A stretch of DNA of 62,848 nt from Actinomyces oris (GCF_001937445.1 NZ_MSKS01000002.1:1-62848); one strand, 5' to 3'; positions 50,013 to 59,918 are shown, numbered from the stretch's first letter. Program-made: numbers and translations. Notes: generated by a model from the letters alone, not told the origin.

Positions 50013-51015
50013 ATGCCATTCAGCGCACAGACCTCGCCCGCCAACTCGCCATCCGGTCGGCGGCCCAGCCGTGCCTGAGCCCACCGGCTCAGCCGACGGA
50101 CCCTGCTCAAGGGGTGGGTGGGCTCGCCGCCGCCTCCGTCATTGGGGGCGGCGCCGTCGTCGCCGGATCGGCCCCGGCCCAGGAAGCCCTCACAGTGGCC
50201 GAGCACGAGGACCACGGTCGTATGCAGTACTACAAGCTGGCCACGCCGTCGATCGGCTGGCTGCCCCGCGTTAACGTGCTGCTGCCCGACGGCTATGACA
50301 CTTCGCGCCGCTACCCGTGCTCTTCCTGCCGCACGGCGGCGGCGAGGACTACTCGACCTTCGACGCGAAGTACGACATCCGCAACCACACCGCGGGGCGC
50401 GACCTCATCGTCGTCATGCCCGACGGCGGCAAAGCCTGCTGGTACTGCGACCCCGAGTCCTCCAACGTAAGGCCGCGCAACTGGGAGACCTTTCACATCA
50501 AGGAGCTCATCCTCTGGGTCGATGCCATCTTCGCCACCACCGGGCAGCCTTCCGGTTGCGCGATCTCCGGCTTCTTCATGGTCGGCTTCGGGGCCTTGAA
50601 GTACGCCGCGACGTACCCCGAGCTCTTCGGGTCGGTCTCCTGCCACTCGGGGCCGGCCGACCTGCGCATCCAGGACGGGGCGGTGGTCCACTGGGCGAAC
50701 TTCACCGCCGGCGCCACCGACCTCAAGGGCGGCACCATCTACGGGATCCCGTGAGACCAGGCGCGGATGAGCGCCGACAACACGGTCGAGCACGTGGAGA
50801 GTTACCGCGGCAAGCGCGTCTTCCTCGTCTGCGGCACCGACAGCGATCGCTACGAGAGCGTCGTCCTGCCCAGCCAGCAGAACTTCGAGAAGGCGCTCGA
50901 CGGTACCGGCATCGGCTATGAGCGCTACGAGGACACCGGCGCCCACATCGTGCGCTGGGGCCGCGTCCAGCAGGACATCGACTCCCTGCTCAACCACTTC
51001 GCCAAGGTCGGGTGA
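50013..51015 (+). pseudogene. Tat-exported esterase (alpha/beta fold), multiply broken
   Basis: The ATG at 50013 opens a Tat-type leader that meets a TGA at 50076-50078. The twin-arginine motif SRRTLLKG follows in the same frame, but the hydrophobic part (GGLAAASVIGGGAVVAGSAPA) is one frame away, after a G run (about 50109) one base too short. A second frameshift near 50318 separates NVLLPDGYDTSRRYP from LFLPHGGGEDYS. The nucleophile elbow, usually GFSMGG, reads GFFMVG, so the catalytic Ser is lost. A TGA at 50752-50754 replaces the Trp expected in GIPWDQ. The remainder runs to 51015. It resembles secreted esterases of the Ag85/tributyrin-esterase type. Confidence 0.85.
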
Positions 51016-51160
51016 GGGTCAGGCGATCGCCGGCTGAGGTCGGGACGGCGCCGGATAAGCCCCTTGTCTTGGACACGATTCGCCTGCCAGGTGGAGCAAA
51101 CGCACTGGATAGTGCCTGGAGATGCACGGAACTGGGTGACTCCCGGGCGGTGTGGTTGGC

Positions 51161-51240
51161 GACTGCGTTTTTCGCCGGGGACGTACTTTTCCCGCAGACG
51201 ACTGAGATCTGTCCTCAGTCGTCTGCGGGAAAGCGCAGTT
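51161..51240. repeat. Intergenic hairpin element, family A copy 2
   Basis: A perfect 19-bp inverted repeat (51188-51206 and 51214-51232, arm TTTCCCGCAGACGACTGAG) with a 7-base loop, preceded by GACTGCGTTTTTCGCC and GACGTACTT. The flanks match 30515-30540; the stems differ but pair fully in both. Confidence 0.8.
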
Positions 51241-51295
51241 CTGGATGGAAATATACGTTCTCGACGGCGCTGGGTGGGTGCACTGGGCCGATCTG

Positions 51296-52162
51296 CTAGC
51301 GCACGCCTCCGGTACGGCGGGCGACGAGGGCCAGCAGGCCCCACATGACCGCGCCGATGCAGACAATGGCGAACACGAGGGGAAGCATGCTCGCCGCGTC
51401 AAGACTCCCGGCCGTCGATACGGCCGCCGATCCTAGGGTCAGGGTTTTGCTGAGGATTCCCTGAGGGACGGCGTATGCCAGGGGGTTCTGACTCGCCAGG
51501 AGGCCGAAGCCCATGACGCAGCCGAGGAAGGCGACTGCCACGGGTGCGGCGAAGGAACGCATGAGCATGCTCAGCAGCGACTGCATCGCGACCAGTGGTA
51601 GCGCGCCCAGGATGGCCAGCAGGCCGGAGGCGACGAAGGCTGCTGGTATTGCCGGCCCCAAGCCCGCGACGGTGATGCCCGCCAACCAGGTTAGCGCCAG
51701 CAGAACGCTCTGCATGGCCAGGACCGGGGCGAGGATGACCAGGGTTTTGGCCAGTGCCACAGCCGTCGGAGAGTGCGGGGTGGTGCGCATCGCGTTCCAG
51801 CTGGTGCCCCGGTGCTCCACGCGCCACACGGTCGAGGCCAGCAGAGCCACTCCCAGCGAGCAGAACATCATCGAGTAGAAGAGGGTGATCTGCGAGGTCA
51901 GCGACACCCACCCCTGGTGGAGTGAGCTGCGATTCATGATGAAGTTGACCGTACCTGTGATGACGGCCAGAAGCGGCAGTAGAACGGCGATGACCCATGC
52001 CGAGGAGCGCCTGAGCTTGATGGCCTCGGCGGCCAGCAGGGAGGCGAAGCCGCTTCGGCTACCGCCACCGCTGCGGCCCGATGCCGTGGGCACGGCTGGG
52101 GCGGGTCGGGCGCTGGAGCCGGCGCCGCGGAGCATGGTGGAGGTGTGGGCGGGTGTACTCAT
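51296..52162 (-). CDS. ABC-2 type permease (second)
   Basis: 288 aa. A Ser/Gly-rich N-terminus of about 35 residues is followed by six hydrophobic segments with the ABC-2 pattern (LLAAEAIKLRRSSAWVIAVL first, then WRVEHRGTSWNAMRTTPHS in the loop after the second). It resembles the BcrB/lantibiotic-export permeases. The start at 52162 follows AGGTGA by 5 bases; the GTG at 52171 lacks a separate site. It forms the heterodimeric membrane part with the upstream permease, from which it is 5 bp away. Confidence 0.87.
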   Translation of the reverse strand: MSTPAHTSTMLRGAGSSARPAPAVPTASGRSGGGSRSGFASLLAAEAIKLRRSSAWVIAVLLPLLAVITGTVNFIMNRSSLHQGWVSLTSQITLFYSMMFCSLGVALLASTVWRVEHRGTSWNAMRTTPHSPTAVALAKTLVILAPVLAMQSVLLALTWLAGITVAGLGPAIPAAFVASGLLAILGALPLVAMQSLLSMLMRSFAAPVAVAFLGCVMGFGLLASQNPLAYAVPQGILSKTLTLGSAAVSTAGSLDAASMLPLVFAIVCIGAVMWGLLALVARRTGGVR

Positions 52163-52167
52163 GGAGA

Positions 52168-53085
52168 TCACCTCTCGATCCGGTCGAGCCGGCGGGTTGC
52201 GACAGTGAAGATGACGGCGGTCAGGACGAGAAAACCCGCGACCCAGCCCATGGGGACCTGGATGTACTCATAGACGGCGTGGCTGTCCACCATGGACACT
52301 TTGGCGGGCGTGATGATGGCGTAGTAGCCCCAAGGCAGTAGACGCGCCAGGGCCGGTGGTGAGAGCAGCATGTAGATGCCGATGAAACCCCCCAGTAGCC
52401 CCACGCTCATGACGACCAGCTGGTTCTCCACTACGGCCGCGAGCCACAGGTGGTAGGCACACATCGCCGTGTTCACCAGCGCGAGCAGAAGCGTGTAGGT
52501 GACCCAGGGGCCGACGTCGAGCGGGACACTGATGCCCATGATGCGGCCGAAGATGATGAGGGCAGAGTTCTGGAGGACGACGGTCGGTACGATGAGGAGT
52601 GTCAGCGCCGCGAGCTTGACCCGGCACAGTGCCCCGGGCGTCAGGCCCGAGGTGGCGGCCAGGTTCCACCCGGCCCCGCTGTGCTCGATATCGGTCTGCC
52701 GACTGGCGAGAACTGCGACGAAGACCGCGCCGGTCATCGCGTTGACGAAAGCAGTACCCAGCAGCAGCATCGCCCATGGCTTGGCGGCCGGGTTGTCGAG
52801 GGACCTGATCGTCGACTGGCTGAACAGGTTGGTGCTGCTCATCGCCACCGAGGCGATGGCGAGCAGGATCGCGATCAGCAGTACCCGCAGCCGGTGCATC
52901 TTGAGAAGCTCGACGCCGACTGACCTGAGAAAGCCTGGCGTGGCTGAGTCATGCGAGTGGTGCGGGCTGCGGCCCGATGTCAGGGTGCCGGGCGCGGGGG
53001 CAGGCCTGGCCTGGGTGCCGCCTTGTCGGCCGTCGGTTCCGGCTGTGGTTGGGGGCAGGGCGGGGGAGAGCGCGGCGCTGGTCAT
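52168..53085 (-). CDS. ABC-2 type permease (first)
   Basis: 305 aa, six hydrophobic segments after an N-terminal Pro/His/Ser-rich stretch of about 50 residues. ABC-2 features are LLKMHRLRVLLIAILLA in the first segment and ASRQTDIEHSGAGWNLAATS after the second, equivalent to the WRVEHRGTSWN loop of its partner. The ATG at 53085 overlaps the ATPase stop by one base (TGATG); a GTG one codon earlier is possible. Part of a drug, peptide or bacteriocin exporter. Confidence 0.87.
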   Translation of the reverse strand: MTSAALSPALPPTTAGTDGRQGGTQARPAPAPGTLTSGRSPHHSHDSATPGFLRSVGVELLKMHRLRVLLIAILLAIASVAMSSTNLFSQSTIRSLDNPAAKPWAMLLLGTAFVNAMTGAVFVAVLASRQTDIEHSGAGWNLAATSGLTPGALCRVKLAALTLLIVPTVVLQNSALIIFGRIMGISVPLDVGPWVTYTLLLALVNTAMCAYHLWLAAVVENQLVVMSVGLLGGFIGIYMLLSPPALARLLPWGYYAIITPAKVSMVDSHAVYEYIQVPMGWVAGFLVLTAVIFTVATRRLDRIER

Positions 53086-54308
53086 CACAGCACACCTCCC
53101 CGGCCGGTGAGGTCCATGAAGACGTCCTCGAGGCTTTGGGCCTCGCGGCGCACCTCGTGCAGCTCGACGCCCGCGGCGACCAGCCGGCTGATGAGCTCGG
53201 CGACCGCTTCCTTCGACATTCCCGGGATGCGTACGCCCTGTGGCGTCGGCGTTGGGCCGGCGACAGTGCCGGTGACAGGAACGGCGGCCGGGCTGGGCGA
53301 GGTGGACGCGCCGGGGGTGCCGGCCGCCGTCAACACCGCGAGTGCCTGCGCCGGTACGAGCCCGGCCAAAACCTGTGGGTCCAGGACGGCCTGCGGCGTC
53401 GGGGTGACGACGAGGATATCCGGCACCGAGCGCTCCATGAGCTCGGCGCGCGTGCCCTGGAAGACGAGGCGCCCGCCCGACAGGATGCCGAGCGTGGAGG
53501 CCATGCGGTCGATCTCGTCGAGCAGGTGGCTGGAGACCATGACGGTGACGCCCTCGCCGGCGAGCTCGACCAGCAGCCGGCGCACTTCCTCGATACCGGC
53601 CGGGTCCAGGCCGTTGGTGGGCTCATCGAGGATGAGCAGTTCGGGCTCGCGCGCCAGCGCCAGTGCGATCCCGAGGCGCTGCTTCATTCCGAGTGAGTAG
53701 GTGCGCACCAGGCGGTCCTTGTGCTCGGTCAGGCGCACGAGCGCGAGGGCGCGGCTGACCTGCTGCTCGCTCAGGCCCTGCATCTTGGCGGCAATCCGCA
53801 TGTTCTCCATGCCCGTGAGGTGACCGTAGCCGGGCGGGTTCTCGATCATCGAGCCGGTGCGCGACATGATCGTGGCGCGCGTGGCCGGGGTGAAGGGCTG
53901 CCCGAGTACGCGGATCTGCCCGCGCGTGGGAGCCAGCAGCCCCAGCAGCATCTTCATCGTGGTCGACTTGCCCGAGCCGTTGGGGCCCAGGAAGCCGTAG
54001 ACGCTCCCGCGCGGCACTACGAGGTTGAGGCCCTCGACGACGGTGCGCCTGCCGAAGGTCTTGGTGAGGTCACGGGTCAGGACGACGGCGTCGTCGGCCG
54101 TGGCGGAGACAGGGGCAGCTGCCTGAGAGTGGGGAGCCGGTTGGACGGGGGCGGCGCCGGGTGTCGAGGTCGCTGGGGGAGTGCCGGCGTCGGGGTGCAG
54201 CCGGAGGAAGGGGCGCGAGGCGGCCGGCGGCGCGGGAGTACCGGAGGGCGTCATCGGGGGTTGCGATGGTGTGGTCGGTGCTGGTGGGAAGCGGTGTGAA
54301 GCAGTCAT
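53085..54308 (-). CDS. ABC transporter ATP-binding protein (BcrA/drug type)
   Basis: 407 aa from the ATG at 54308. A Pro/Ala-rich N-terminal extension of about 70 residues is not typical. The ATPase domain (about 75-300) has Walker A GPNGSGKST, Q-loop region SMIENPPGYGHLTG, signature YSLGMKQRLG, Walker B LLILDEPTNGLDP and switch His in VSSHLLDE. A C-terminal extension follows with a Pro/Thr linker. First gene of the exporter operon. The two-component genes on the other strand probably control it, as in bacitracin/lantibiotic modules. Confidence 0.93.
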   Translation of the reverse strand: MTASHRFPPAPTTPSQPPMTPSGTPAPPAASRPFLRLHPDAGTPPATSTPGAAPVQPAPHSQAAAPVSATADDAVVLTRDLTKTFGRRTVVEGLNLVVPRGSVYGFLGPNGSGKSTTMKMLLGLLAPTRGQIRVLGQPFTPATRATIMSRTGSMIENPPGYGHLTGMENMRIAAKMQGLSEQQVSRALALVRLTEHKDRLVRTYSLGMKQRLGIALALAREPELLILDEPTNGLDPAGIEEVRRLLVELAGEGVTVMVSSHLLDEIDRMASTLGILSGGRLVFQGTRAELMERSVPDILVVTPTPQAVLDPQVLAGLVPAQALAVLTAAGTPGASTSPSPAAVPVTGTVAGPTPTPQGVRIPGMSKEAVAELISRLVAAGVELHEVRREAQSLEDVFMDLTGRGGVL

Positions 54309-54451
54309 GGGATCAGCCTGCTCGCCCCGGTACGGGCAATCATCAGCCTGTGGTCTGCTTCCTGGGGCGGCATGCTGGAGCGGCTCGTACCCGGGTATGA
54401 AATTCCGACGGTGGCCTCCGGGGTGCGTGGCCGCGACGGTACGGTTCAGGC

Positions 54452-55915
54452 ATGAGAAAACGGGGACGTGGCGACTCTGTGCGGGTGGACTCGGTGGTGC
54501 CTGCGCCGTCGTCAGCCGGGCACGTGCAACCGGCGGACCCGATTCCGGCCGCCTGGCGCGCCCCGAGTTCGGGTCCGTGGACAACCACGTCGGACGTCGT
54601 TATCGCTCTGGCCTTCTTCTTTCTGTCGCCCATCGGTCGGCCAGAGGCGGCGGGTGGGCCCGCTTCGGGCGTAGCACCGGCGCTCTATTCCCTTCTGGCG
54701 GTGGCTTGCGCGCTGGTCATGGTGGTGAGACGCCACTCGCCGCTGCTCTTCGTCGTCGTGGCCGGCATCTGCCTGAGCGCACACCTCGTGGTGTTCGTTG
54801 ATTTCTCCATCTTCTTCGTCGTGACGGGCGTGATCGCGGTGGAGACGACGCAGTCCCGCCTGGAGGCTCCGTGGCGGTGGGTGGGACTCGTTCTCGAGCT
54901 GGTGGGGGCGGCGGTGGCGGCGACGCGGGCGCACGAGCTCATCGGTGACCAGGTCCACGCGGGTGCCGGACGGCTCATCCTTCTCATCAACGCCTGGCTG
55001 CTGGTCTCGGTGGCGGCCTTCGTCGGCTCCGCGCGCCGTCGTAGCCGTGGCCGCTACAACCAGGCCTTCGAACGGGCCGCGGTGCTCGAGGCGCAGCAGG
55101 CCACCGAGCGGCGTCTCGCAGTGATTGAGACCCAGCAGCGCATCGCCCGCGACGTCCATGATCTGCTCGGGCACAGTCTCACCGTCATCGCGATGCAGGC
55201 AGAGGGCGCCCGCGCCATCCTGGCCACCGACCCGGCTGCCGCCGATGAGGCCCTGGCCGTCATCGGCGAGACCTCCCGCCGCTCTGTGGATGAGGTGCAC
55301 GCCCTGGTCGACATGCTGCGCTCCGACGCCGACGGTGGCGCTGCCGCCGGCGACGGTGCTGGCCCCGACGATCGCTCTAGCAGCGATAGCGGTGCCGGCT
55401 CCGGGGCTGCCGGCGACACCGTCGAAACTGTCGATGCCGACATCGGTGCCTTGGCCGGGAGCGATGTGGCGGCGTCGGGTCATGACCGTGAGATGGAGTT
55501 TCTGTGTGAACCGGTGCGTCAGGCGCGGCGCGCGGGACTCCCCGTCACCTTGGGGACCGACTCGACCGACCGGATCCCCGCGGCGGTAGCGCAGGTCCTC
55601 CGCCGGGTGGCCCAGGAGTCATTGACCAACGTGCTGCGTCACGCTCCCGGGGCGGCCACGACCGTCTCGCTGCACACCGAGACGGGCTGTGTCACACTCG
55701 TCGTCGAGAACGCCCCGGCCCCGTACCCGCCGTGGACTCAGGCGCCCGACGCGCACGTCGGTGATGGAGAAGACGGTCCTGTGCACCGCGGCTTCGGCCT
55801 CATTGGCATGCGTGACCGGGTCACCGACCTCGGCGGCTCCTTCGTCGCCGAGCCAACCACTGAGGGAGGATGGCGGGTGAGGGCAGAGCTCCCCACCCCC
55901 ACCTCCCCACAGTGA
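54452..55915 (+). CDS. NarL-type sensor histidine kinase
   Basis: 487 aa. About five membrane segments (residues 46-195), then a HisKA_3 domain with QQRIARDVHDLLGHSLTVIA (phospho-acceptor His236) and a C-terminal HATPase with RRVAQESLTNVLRHAPGA and GFGLIGMRDRV. A Gly/Ala/Asp-rich insert (about 290-340, SDADGGAAAGDGAG) between the two is unusual. It is divergent from the ABC exporter and followed by a response regulator. The start is the ATG at 54452; downstream GTG codons are possible. Confidence 0.9.
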   Translation: MRKRGRGDSVRVDSVVPAPSSAGHVQPADPIPAAWRAPSSGPWTTTSDVVIALAFFFLSPIGRPEAAGGPASGVAPALYSLLAVACALVMVVRRHSPLLFVVVAGICLSAHLVVFVDFSIFFVVTGVIAVETTQSRLEAPWRWVGLVLELVGAAVAATRAHELIGDQVHAGAGRLILLINAWLLVSVAAFVGSARRRSRGRYNQAFERAAVLEAQQATERRLAVIETQQRIARDVHDLLGHSLTVIAMQAEGARAILATDPAAADEALAVIGETSRRSVDEVHALVDMLRSDADGGAAAGDGAGPDDRSSSDSGAGSGAAGDTVETVDADIGALAGSDVAASGHDREMEFLCEPVRQARRAGLPVTLGTDSTDRIPAAVAQVLRRVAQESLTNVLRHAPGAATTVSLHTETGCVTLVVENAPAPYPPWTQAPDAHVGDGEDGPVHRGFGLIGMRDRVTDLGGSFVAEPTTEGGWRVRAELPTPTSPQ

Positions 55916-56042
55916 GAGTCAATCACTCTGATATGGCGAACCTCGCAGGACGTCGTCGGCACTTCGTCGGCACAAAACCGCACAGGCTGTACCCGGAGAG
56001 CGGATACTTCCGGTGAGTCGACGTCAAGAAGGGGAGGTGCCA

Positions 56043-56777
56043 GTGATCCGCCTGGGTCTGGCTGACGACGAGCCGCTGTTCACCATGGGGCTGGCCATGC
56101 TGCTGGGAGCGCAGCCGGATATGGAGGTCGTCTGGCGGGCCGTCAACGGCAAGGAAGCGCTCGCGCGCAACGCCACCGACCCGGTCGACGTCCTCCTCCT
56201 CGACGTGCAGATGCCGGCCCTCGACGGCCTGGCCGCTACCCGCGAGCTCATGGCCCGCGGCATCACCGGGCGGGTCGTCATCCTGACCACCTTCGACACC
56301 GACGGCTACGTCATGGGCGCCATCGAGGCCGGTGCGGCCGGTTTCCTGCTTAAGAACACCCCACCACAGGACCTCATCGCCGCGATCCGCACCGTCCACG
56401 ACGGCGACTCCGTTATCTCCCCGAGACCCACTCGCCGGCTGCTCACCGCCGTGCGCACCGGGCAGGTCAGCGGGAGGAGAGTCGGGGATGGGGCCGGACG
56501 CCATGCCTCTGAGGACTCGGTCGAGGCGGTCCGGGTGGCGGAGGCCTCCCAGCGGGTCGCAGCCCTGACTCAGCGCGAGCGCGAGATCTTGGCGCTTATC
56601 GCCATGGGTCTGACCAACCAGGAGATCTGCGACAGGGAGTGGTTGTCCATGCCCACGGTCAAGACCCACGTGAGCCACCTGCTGTCCAAGACCGGCTGCC
56701 GCGACCGGGTCCAGTTGGTGCTGCTGGCCCTGCGCGGCGGCGTTGTCGACCCCGATGACGTCTTAGGTGGGGGCTGA
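56043..56777 (+). CDS. NarL/FixJ-family response regulator
   Basis: 244 aa. Receiver with DDE (8-10), phospho-acceptor Asp54 in LLLDVQMPALDG and Lys104 in GFLLKNTPP. LuxR HTH at the C-terminus, with LTQREREILALIAMGLTNQE and MPTVKTHVSHLLSKTG. The GTG at 56043 follows GGGGAGG by 5 bases, while the GTG at 56013 has no site, so I choose the former. The cognate kinase is immediately upstream (127-base gap). The ABC exporter operon on the other strand is its most likely target. Confidence 0.92.
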   Translation: MIRLGLADDEPLFTMGLAMLLGAQPDMEVVWRAVNGKEALARNATDPVDVLLLDVQMPALDGLAATRELMARGITGRVVILTTFDTDGYVMGAIEAGAAGFLLKNTPPQDLIAAIRTVHDGDSVISPRPTRRLLTAVRTGQVSGRRVGDGAGRHASEDSVEAVRVAEASQRVAALTQREREILALIAMGLTNQEICDREWLSMPTVKTHVSHLLSKTGCRDRVQLVLLALRGGVVDPDDVLGGG

Positions 56778-56820
56778 ACCCGCGCATGCCCTGTGAATCA
56801 GCCGCCCGGAACCGCTTTGT

Positions 56821-56950
56821 GTCACTGTGGGCGACTTTTAGGCCGATCTGCTCCTCGGTCGCCCAAGGTTTGCGGGCATATGCCCAGGTCAGGACGGTTT
56901 GCCGGTTGGAGCAGAGCGGTGAGGGCCGGGGAATAGTCGCCAAAAGTGAC
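56821..56950. repeat. 130-bp element with 16-bp terminal inverted repeats
   Basis: GTCACTGTGGGCGACT (56821-56836) pairs with AGTCGCCAAAAGTGAC (56935-56950) with two mismatches. It has a similar size and arrangement to the elements at 19041, 21455 and 22806 but a different interior. GTGGGCGACTTTT recurs near 60117. Confidence 0.6.
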
Positions 56951-56993
56951 AGTTTTCCTCGATGTTGAGCCGCGGCCGGGCGCAGTTGCTGTC

Positions 56994-59918
56994 TCAGTGG
57001 CTCTGGGGCTGCACCAGGACGGCCACGGTGCGTGCCGGCACCGAGATCGTGCCGCTGGCGCGGTCGAAGCCGGTGCGGCGCACCACCTCATCGGCCCCCT
57101 CGGTCTGAATGGGGCAGAGGCGGAAGTCCCGGCCCGCCAGCTCGGGCAGCGGCTGAGTGAGCGTCTGCCCCGAGGCGTTGAAGACCACCAGGACGGCGTC
57201 GAGCTCGGGGTCCACGTCGCACCCGCCCCGGGTGTCGTCGATGAGCATGGCGATCACCCCCGCCGGCGCCCCGAAGCCCGCCCCCGGGAAGCTCAGCTTG
57301 TCCTGGATGAGGCGGGCCGAGCCCAGGCTGAACAGCGGCGTCGAGGCGCGCAGCCGCAGCAGATCCAGGGCCTGGGAGCGGGCCGCGGCGATCTCCTCGG
57401 GCGAGGGCCGCAGCCAGTCGTCCTGCAGCAGCGGCTTCTGGATGCCCCAGGAGCCCTCGTTGCGGCTGGCTGGCGGCAGGCCCCGACCGAAACCGTTGGA
57501 CTGCCCCGTGAAGTCGATGGTGTTGAACCAGTCCCCGGAGTTGTAGGAGTCCCGGTCCAGGGACTTGCTGCGCAGCAGCTCAGTGCCCGCGCACCAGAAG
57601 GCCGGCGACTGCGCCAACGTCACCGTGGCCAGGCACACCGTGTTCATCCGCACCCGCTCGGCCACCGGCATGCCCTGGGGCAGCTTGTAGGCCAGCAGGT
57701 CGTAGAGCGTCTCGTTGTCGTGGGCGTCGACGTAGTTGACGTTCTCCTGGGGGTGGGAGGCGAAGGCCGCCGGCGCCCCGTTGTGGATGAGGTCGATGCC
57801 GCGGCGCACCGACCCGTCCGAGATCGTCATGACGTAGTCCTTGAGGTTGCCCGCCAGGCCTAAGCGCACCAGGTCGGTGCGGTGGGCCAGGTCCGCCGAC
57901 TGCTCGTGCCAGCTGCGGTGGTCCAGGCCGCTGGGCTGAGTGAGCAGGCCGGTGCCGAAGCCCTGGAAGACGCGGTGGTCGGGGTCGAAGGCGCTCCCGC
58001 CGTGGACGGCGTCGCGCAGGCGGTCGTTGAAGGCGCCGATCCCGGTGCCGTCGAGCTGACCCTGGGTGGCCTGCACGAACAGGGCGTTGCCCGCGACCTC
58101 CCCGAAGTTCCAGCCCTCCCCGTACAGGTAGAGGGAGCGGCCGTCGACGCCGTCGGCCTCCAGCGTCAGCTCGTCCAGGGCCGCCCGCACACGTTCCATG
58201 ACGGCGCGCGGGTGGTGGCCCATGAGGTCGAAGCGGAAACCGTCGACCCGGTACCAGCGCGCCCAGCGCACCACCGAGTCGACCATGAGGCGCGCGCACA
58301 GGGCGTTCTCGGTGGCCGTGTTGGCGCAGCAGGTTGAGCTCGTCACCCGCCCGACGGCGTCGAGACGGTGGTAGTAGCCCGGCACCACCCGGTCCAGGAC
58401 GCTGCGCGGGTCCTGCCCGCAGGCGGCCGTGTGGTTGTAGACCTGGTCGAGGACCACCTGGAGGCCCAGGTCGTGCAGGGCCCCCACCATCTCGCGGAAC
58501 TCGACGACGCGCGCCCCGCCGTCCTGGTGGCCCTCGGTCGCGTAGGAGCCTTCGGGGGCGCCCCAGTGAAGCGGGTCGTAGCCCCAGTTGTAGGCGTCGT
58601 CGTCGGCCACCTCCGCGACGGCGGCCTGCTGGTCGGTTGAGGCCGGGGGCGCGCCGGTGGGGATGTTCGGGGCGCGCTGGGAGCCGCGGTGCTCGGGGAT
58701 GGTGGCGATGTCGAAGGTGGGCAGCAGGTGGATCGTGTTCATGCCGGCCTGGGCCAGCTCGGCCAGGTGGCGCACGCCCGCCGAGCCGGCCACCGTGAAG
58801 GCCCGGTAGGTGCCGCGCAGCTCGGGCGGGACGGTGTCGTCGGCGGCGGAGAAGTCCCGCAGGTGGAGCTCGTAGATGCTGCGGGCCGAGTCGTTGCGGA
58901 CCGCCGGCGCCCGGGTGGTGGCCCACCGTTCGGGGGCCAGGCGCGGGTCGGCCAGGTCGACGGCGACCGAGCGGGTCGAGTCCGTCGTCAGCGCCGTCGA
59001 GTAGGGGTCGGTGACGACGTTGGTCTCCACGCGCCGAGTGGAGGGCACGTAGACCCGCACCTCCCACAGGTACTGGCAGCCGGCGCCGATGGGGGCGCCG
59101 GGCCGGTTCGGGCCGGGCTCGTCGCCGGGGGCGCTCGCGGCGGTGTCGGCCGGGGAATCGGGGTGGTTGGCCACGACCCAGCGGCCGTCGCCGGTGCGGA
59201 CGGCCGGGGTGCGTCGCGGCGGGCCGGGGACCTCCGGCACCGAACCCAGCGGGTCACCGGTCTCCCAGGTCAGGAGGGTGACGGCTTGCGCGGTGGGCGC
59301 CCACAGTGCGAAGGAGGGCAGGCCGTCGGTGAAGGTGACGCCCAGCTCGGCGCGGGTGGCGGCCTCGGCGTAGAGGTGGTCCAGGAGGATGGCGGTCTGC
59401 ACCCCGGTGAAGGCGTCGAGGCGGGCGTCGCTGACGTCGGCGGCCTCGGTGGGGTCCGGAAGGCCGACGTACTGGGCGACGGCGACCTGGCCGGTCAGGG
59501 CGGAGGCGACGGCGTCGTCGTCGAGCAGGGGGGTGCCGGCGGCGTCGGTCGCGCTCAGGGCGATGTAGCCCTCCAGGTGGGGGTGTGCGGCGAGGACGTC
59601 GCCGGGCAGGTTCCCGACGATGCGCAGGGGCGTGACCGTCGGGGCGGGCATGCCGTCCGCGCCCAGGATCCGGCCGTGGATGGCTGCAGCGCCGCCGTCG
59701 GGCGCCGTGATGAGACGCAGGGCGAGGCCGGAGCCGGGGAGGGGGTCGCCGGCGTCGGTGACGACGACCTCGCGGTCCATCCCCCGGGGCAGCAGGGACA
59801 GCGGCCACGCCAGGATGGTGGGGGTGACCCAGTAGGCGCGCTGCTCCTCGCTGCCCGCCACGGGTGGGAAGGCCGCGGTGGCGTCGAGTGTGCAGGTGAT
59901 CGAGTAGATGAAGGTCAT
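56994..59918 (-). CDS. pulA: Pullulanase-type alpha-1,6-glucosidase
   Basis: 974 aa, glycoside hydrolase family 13. The N-terminal beta-domains start at RAYWVTPTILAWPL, and a CBM48-like domain is around 240-330 (FALWAPTAQAVTLLTWE). The catalytic barrel has VVLDQVYNHT (region I), DGFRFDLMGHHP with the nucleophile Asp (region II), YLYGEGWNFGEVA with the acid/base Glu (region III) and VNYVDAHDNETLYD (region IV). It cuts alpha-1,6 branches in glycogen or starch. No signal peptide is seen, so it probably debranches intracellular glycogen. The start at 59918 follows AAGGA by 7 bases; the earlier codons look non-coding. Confidence 0.94.
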   Translation of the reverse strand: MTFIYSITCTLDATAAFPPVAGSEEQRAYWVTPTILAWPLSLLPRGMDREVVVTDAGDPLPGSGLALRLITAPDGGAAAIHGRILGADGMPAPTVTPLRIVGNLPGDVLAAHPHLEGYIALSATDAAGTPLLDDDAVASALTGQVAVAQYVGLPDPTEAADVSDARLDAFTGVQTAILLDHLYAEAATRAELGVTFTDGLPSFALWAPTAQAVTLLTWETGDPLGSVPEVPGPPRRTPAVRTGDGRWVVANHPDSPADTAASAPGDEPGPNRPGAPIGAGCQYLWEVRVYVPSTRRVETNVVTDPYSTALTTDSTRSVAVDLADPRLAPERWATTRAPAVRNDSARSIYELHLRDFSAADDTVPPELRGTYRAFTVAGSAGVRHLAELAQAGMNTIHLLPTFDIATIPEHRGSQRAPNIPTGAPPASTDQQAAVAEVADDDAYNWGYDPLHWGAPEGSYATEGHQDGGARVVEFREMVGALHDLGLQVVLDQVYNHTAACGQDPRSVLDRVVPGYYHRLDAVGRVTSSTCCANTATENALCARLMVDSVVRWARWYRVDGFRFDLMGHHPRAVMERVRAALDELTLEADGVDGRSLYLYGEGWNFGEVAGNALFVQATQGQLDGTGIGAFNDRLRDAVHGGSAFDPDHRVFQGFGTGLLTQPSGLDHRSWHEQSADLAHRTDLVRLGLAGNLKDYVMTISDGSVRRGIDLIHNGAPAAFASHPQENVNYVDAHDNETLYDLLAYKLPQGMPVAERVRMNTVCLATVTLAQSPAFWCAGTELLRSKSLDRDSYNSGDWFNTIDFTGQSNGFGRGLPPASRNEGSWGIQKPLLQDDWLRPSPEEIAAARSQALDLLRLRASTPLFSLGSARLIQDKLSFPGAGFGAPAGVIAMLIDDTRGGCDVDPELDAVLVVFNASGQTLTQPLPELAGRDFRLCPIQTEGADEVVRRTGFDRASGTISVPARTVAVLVQPQSH

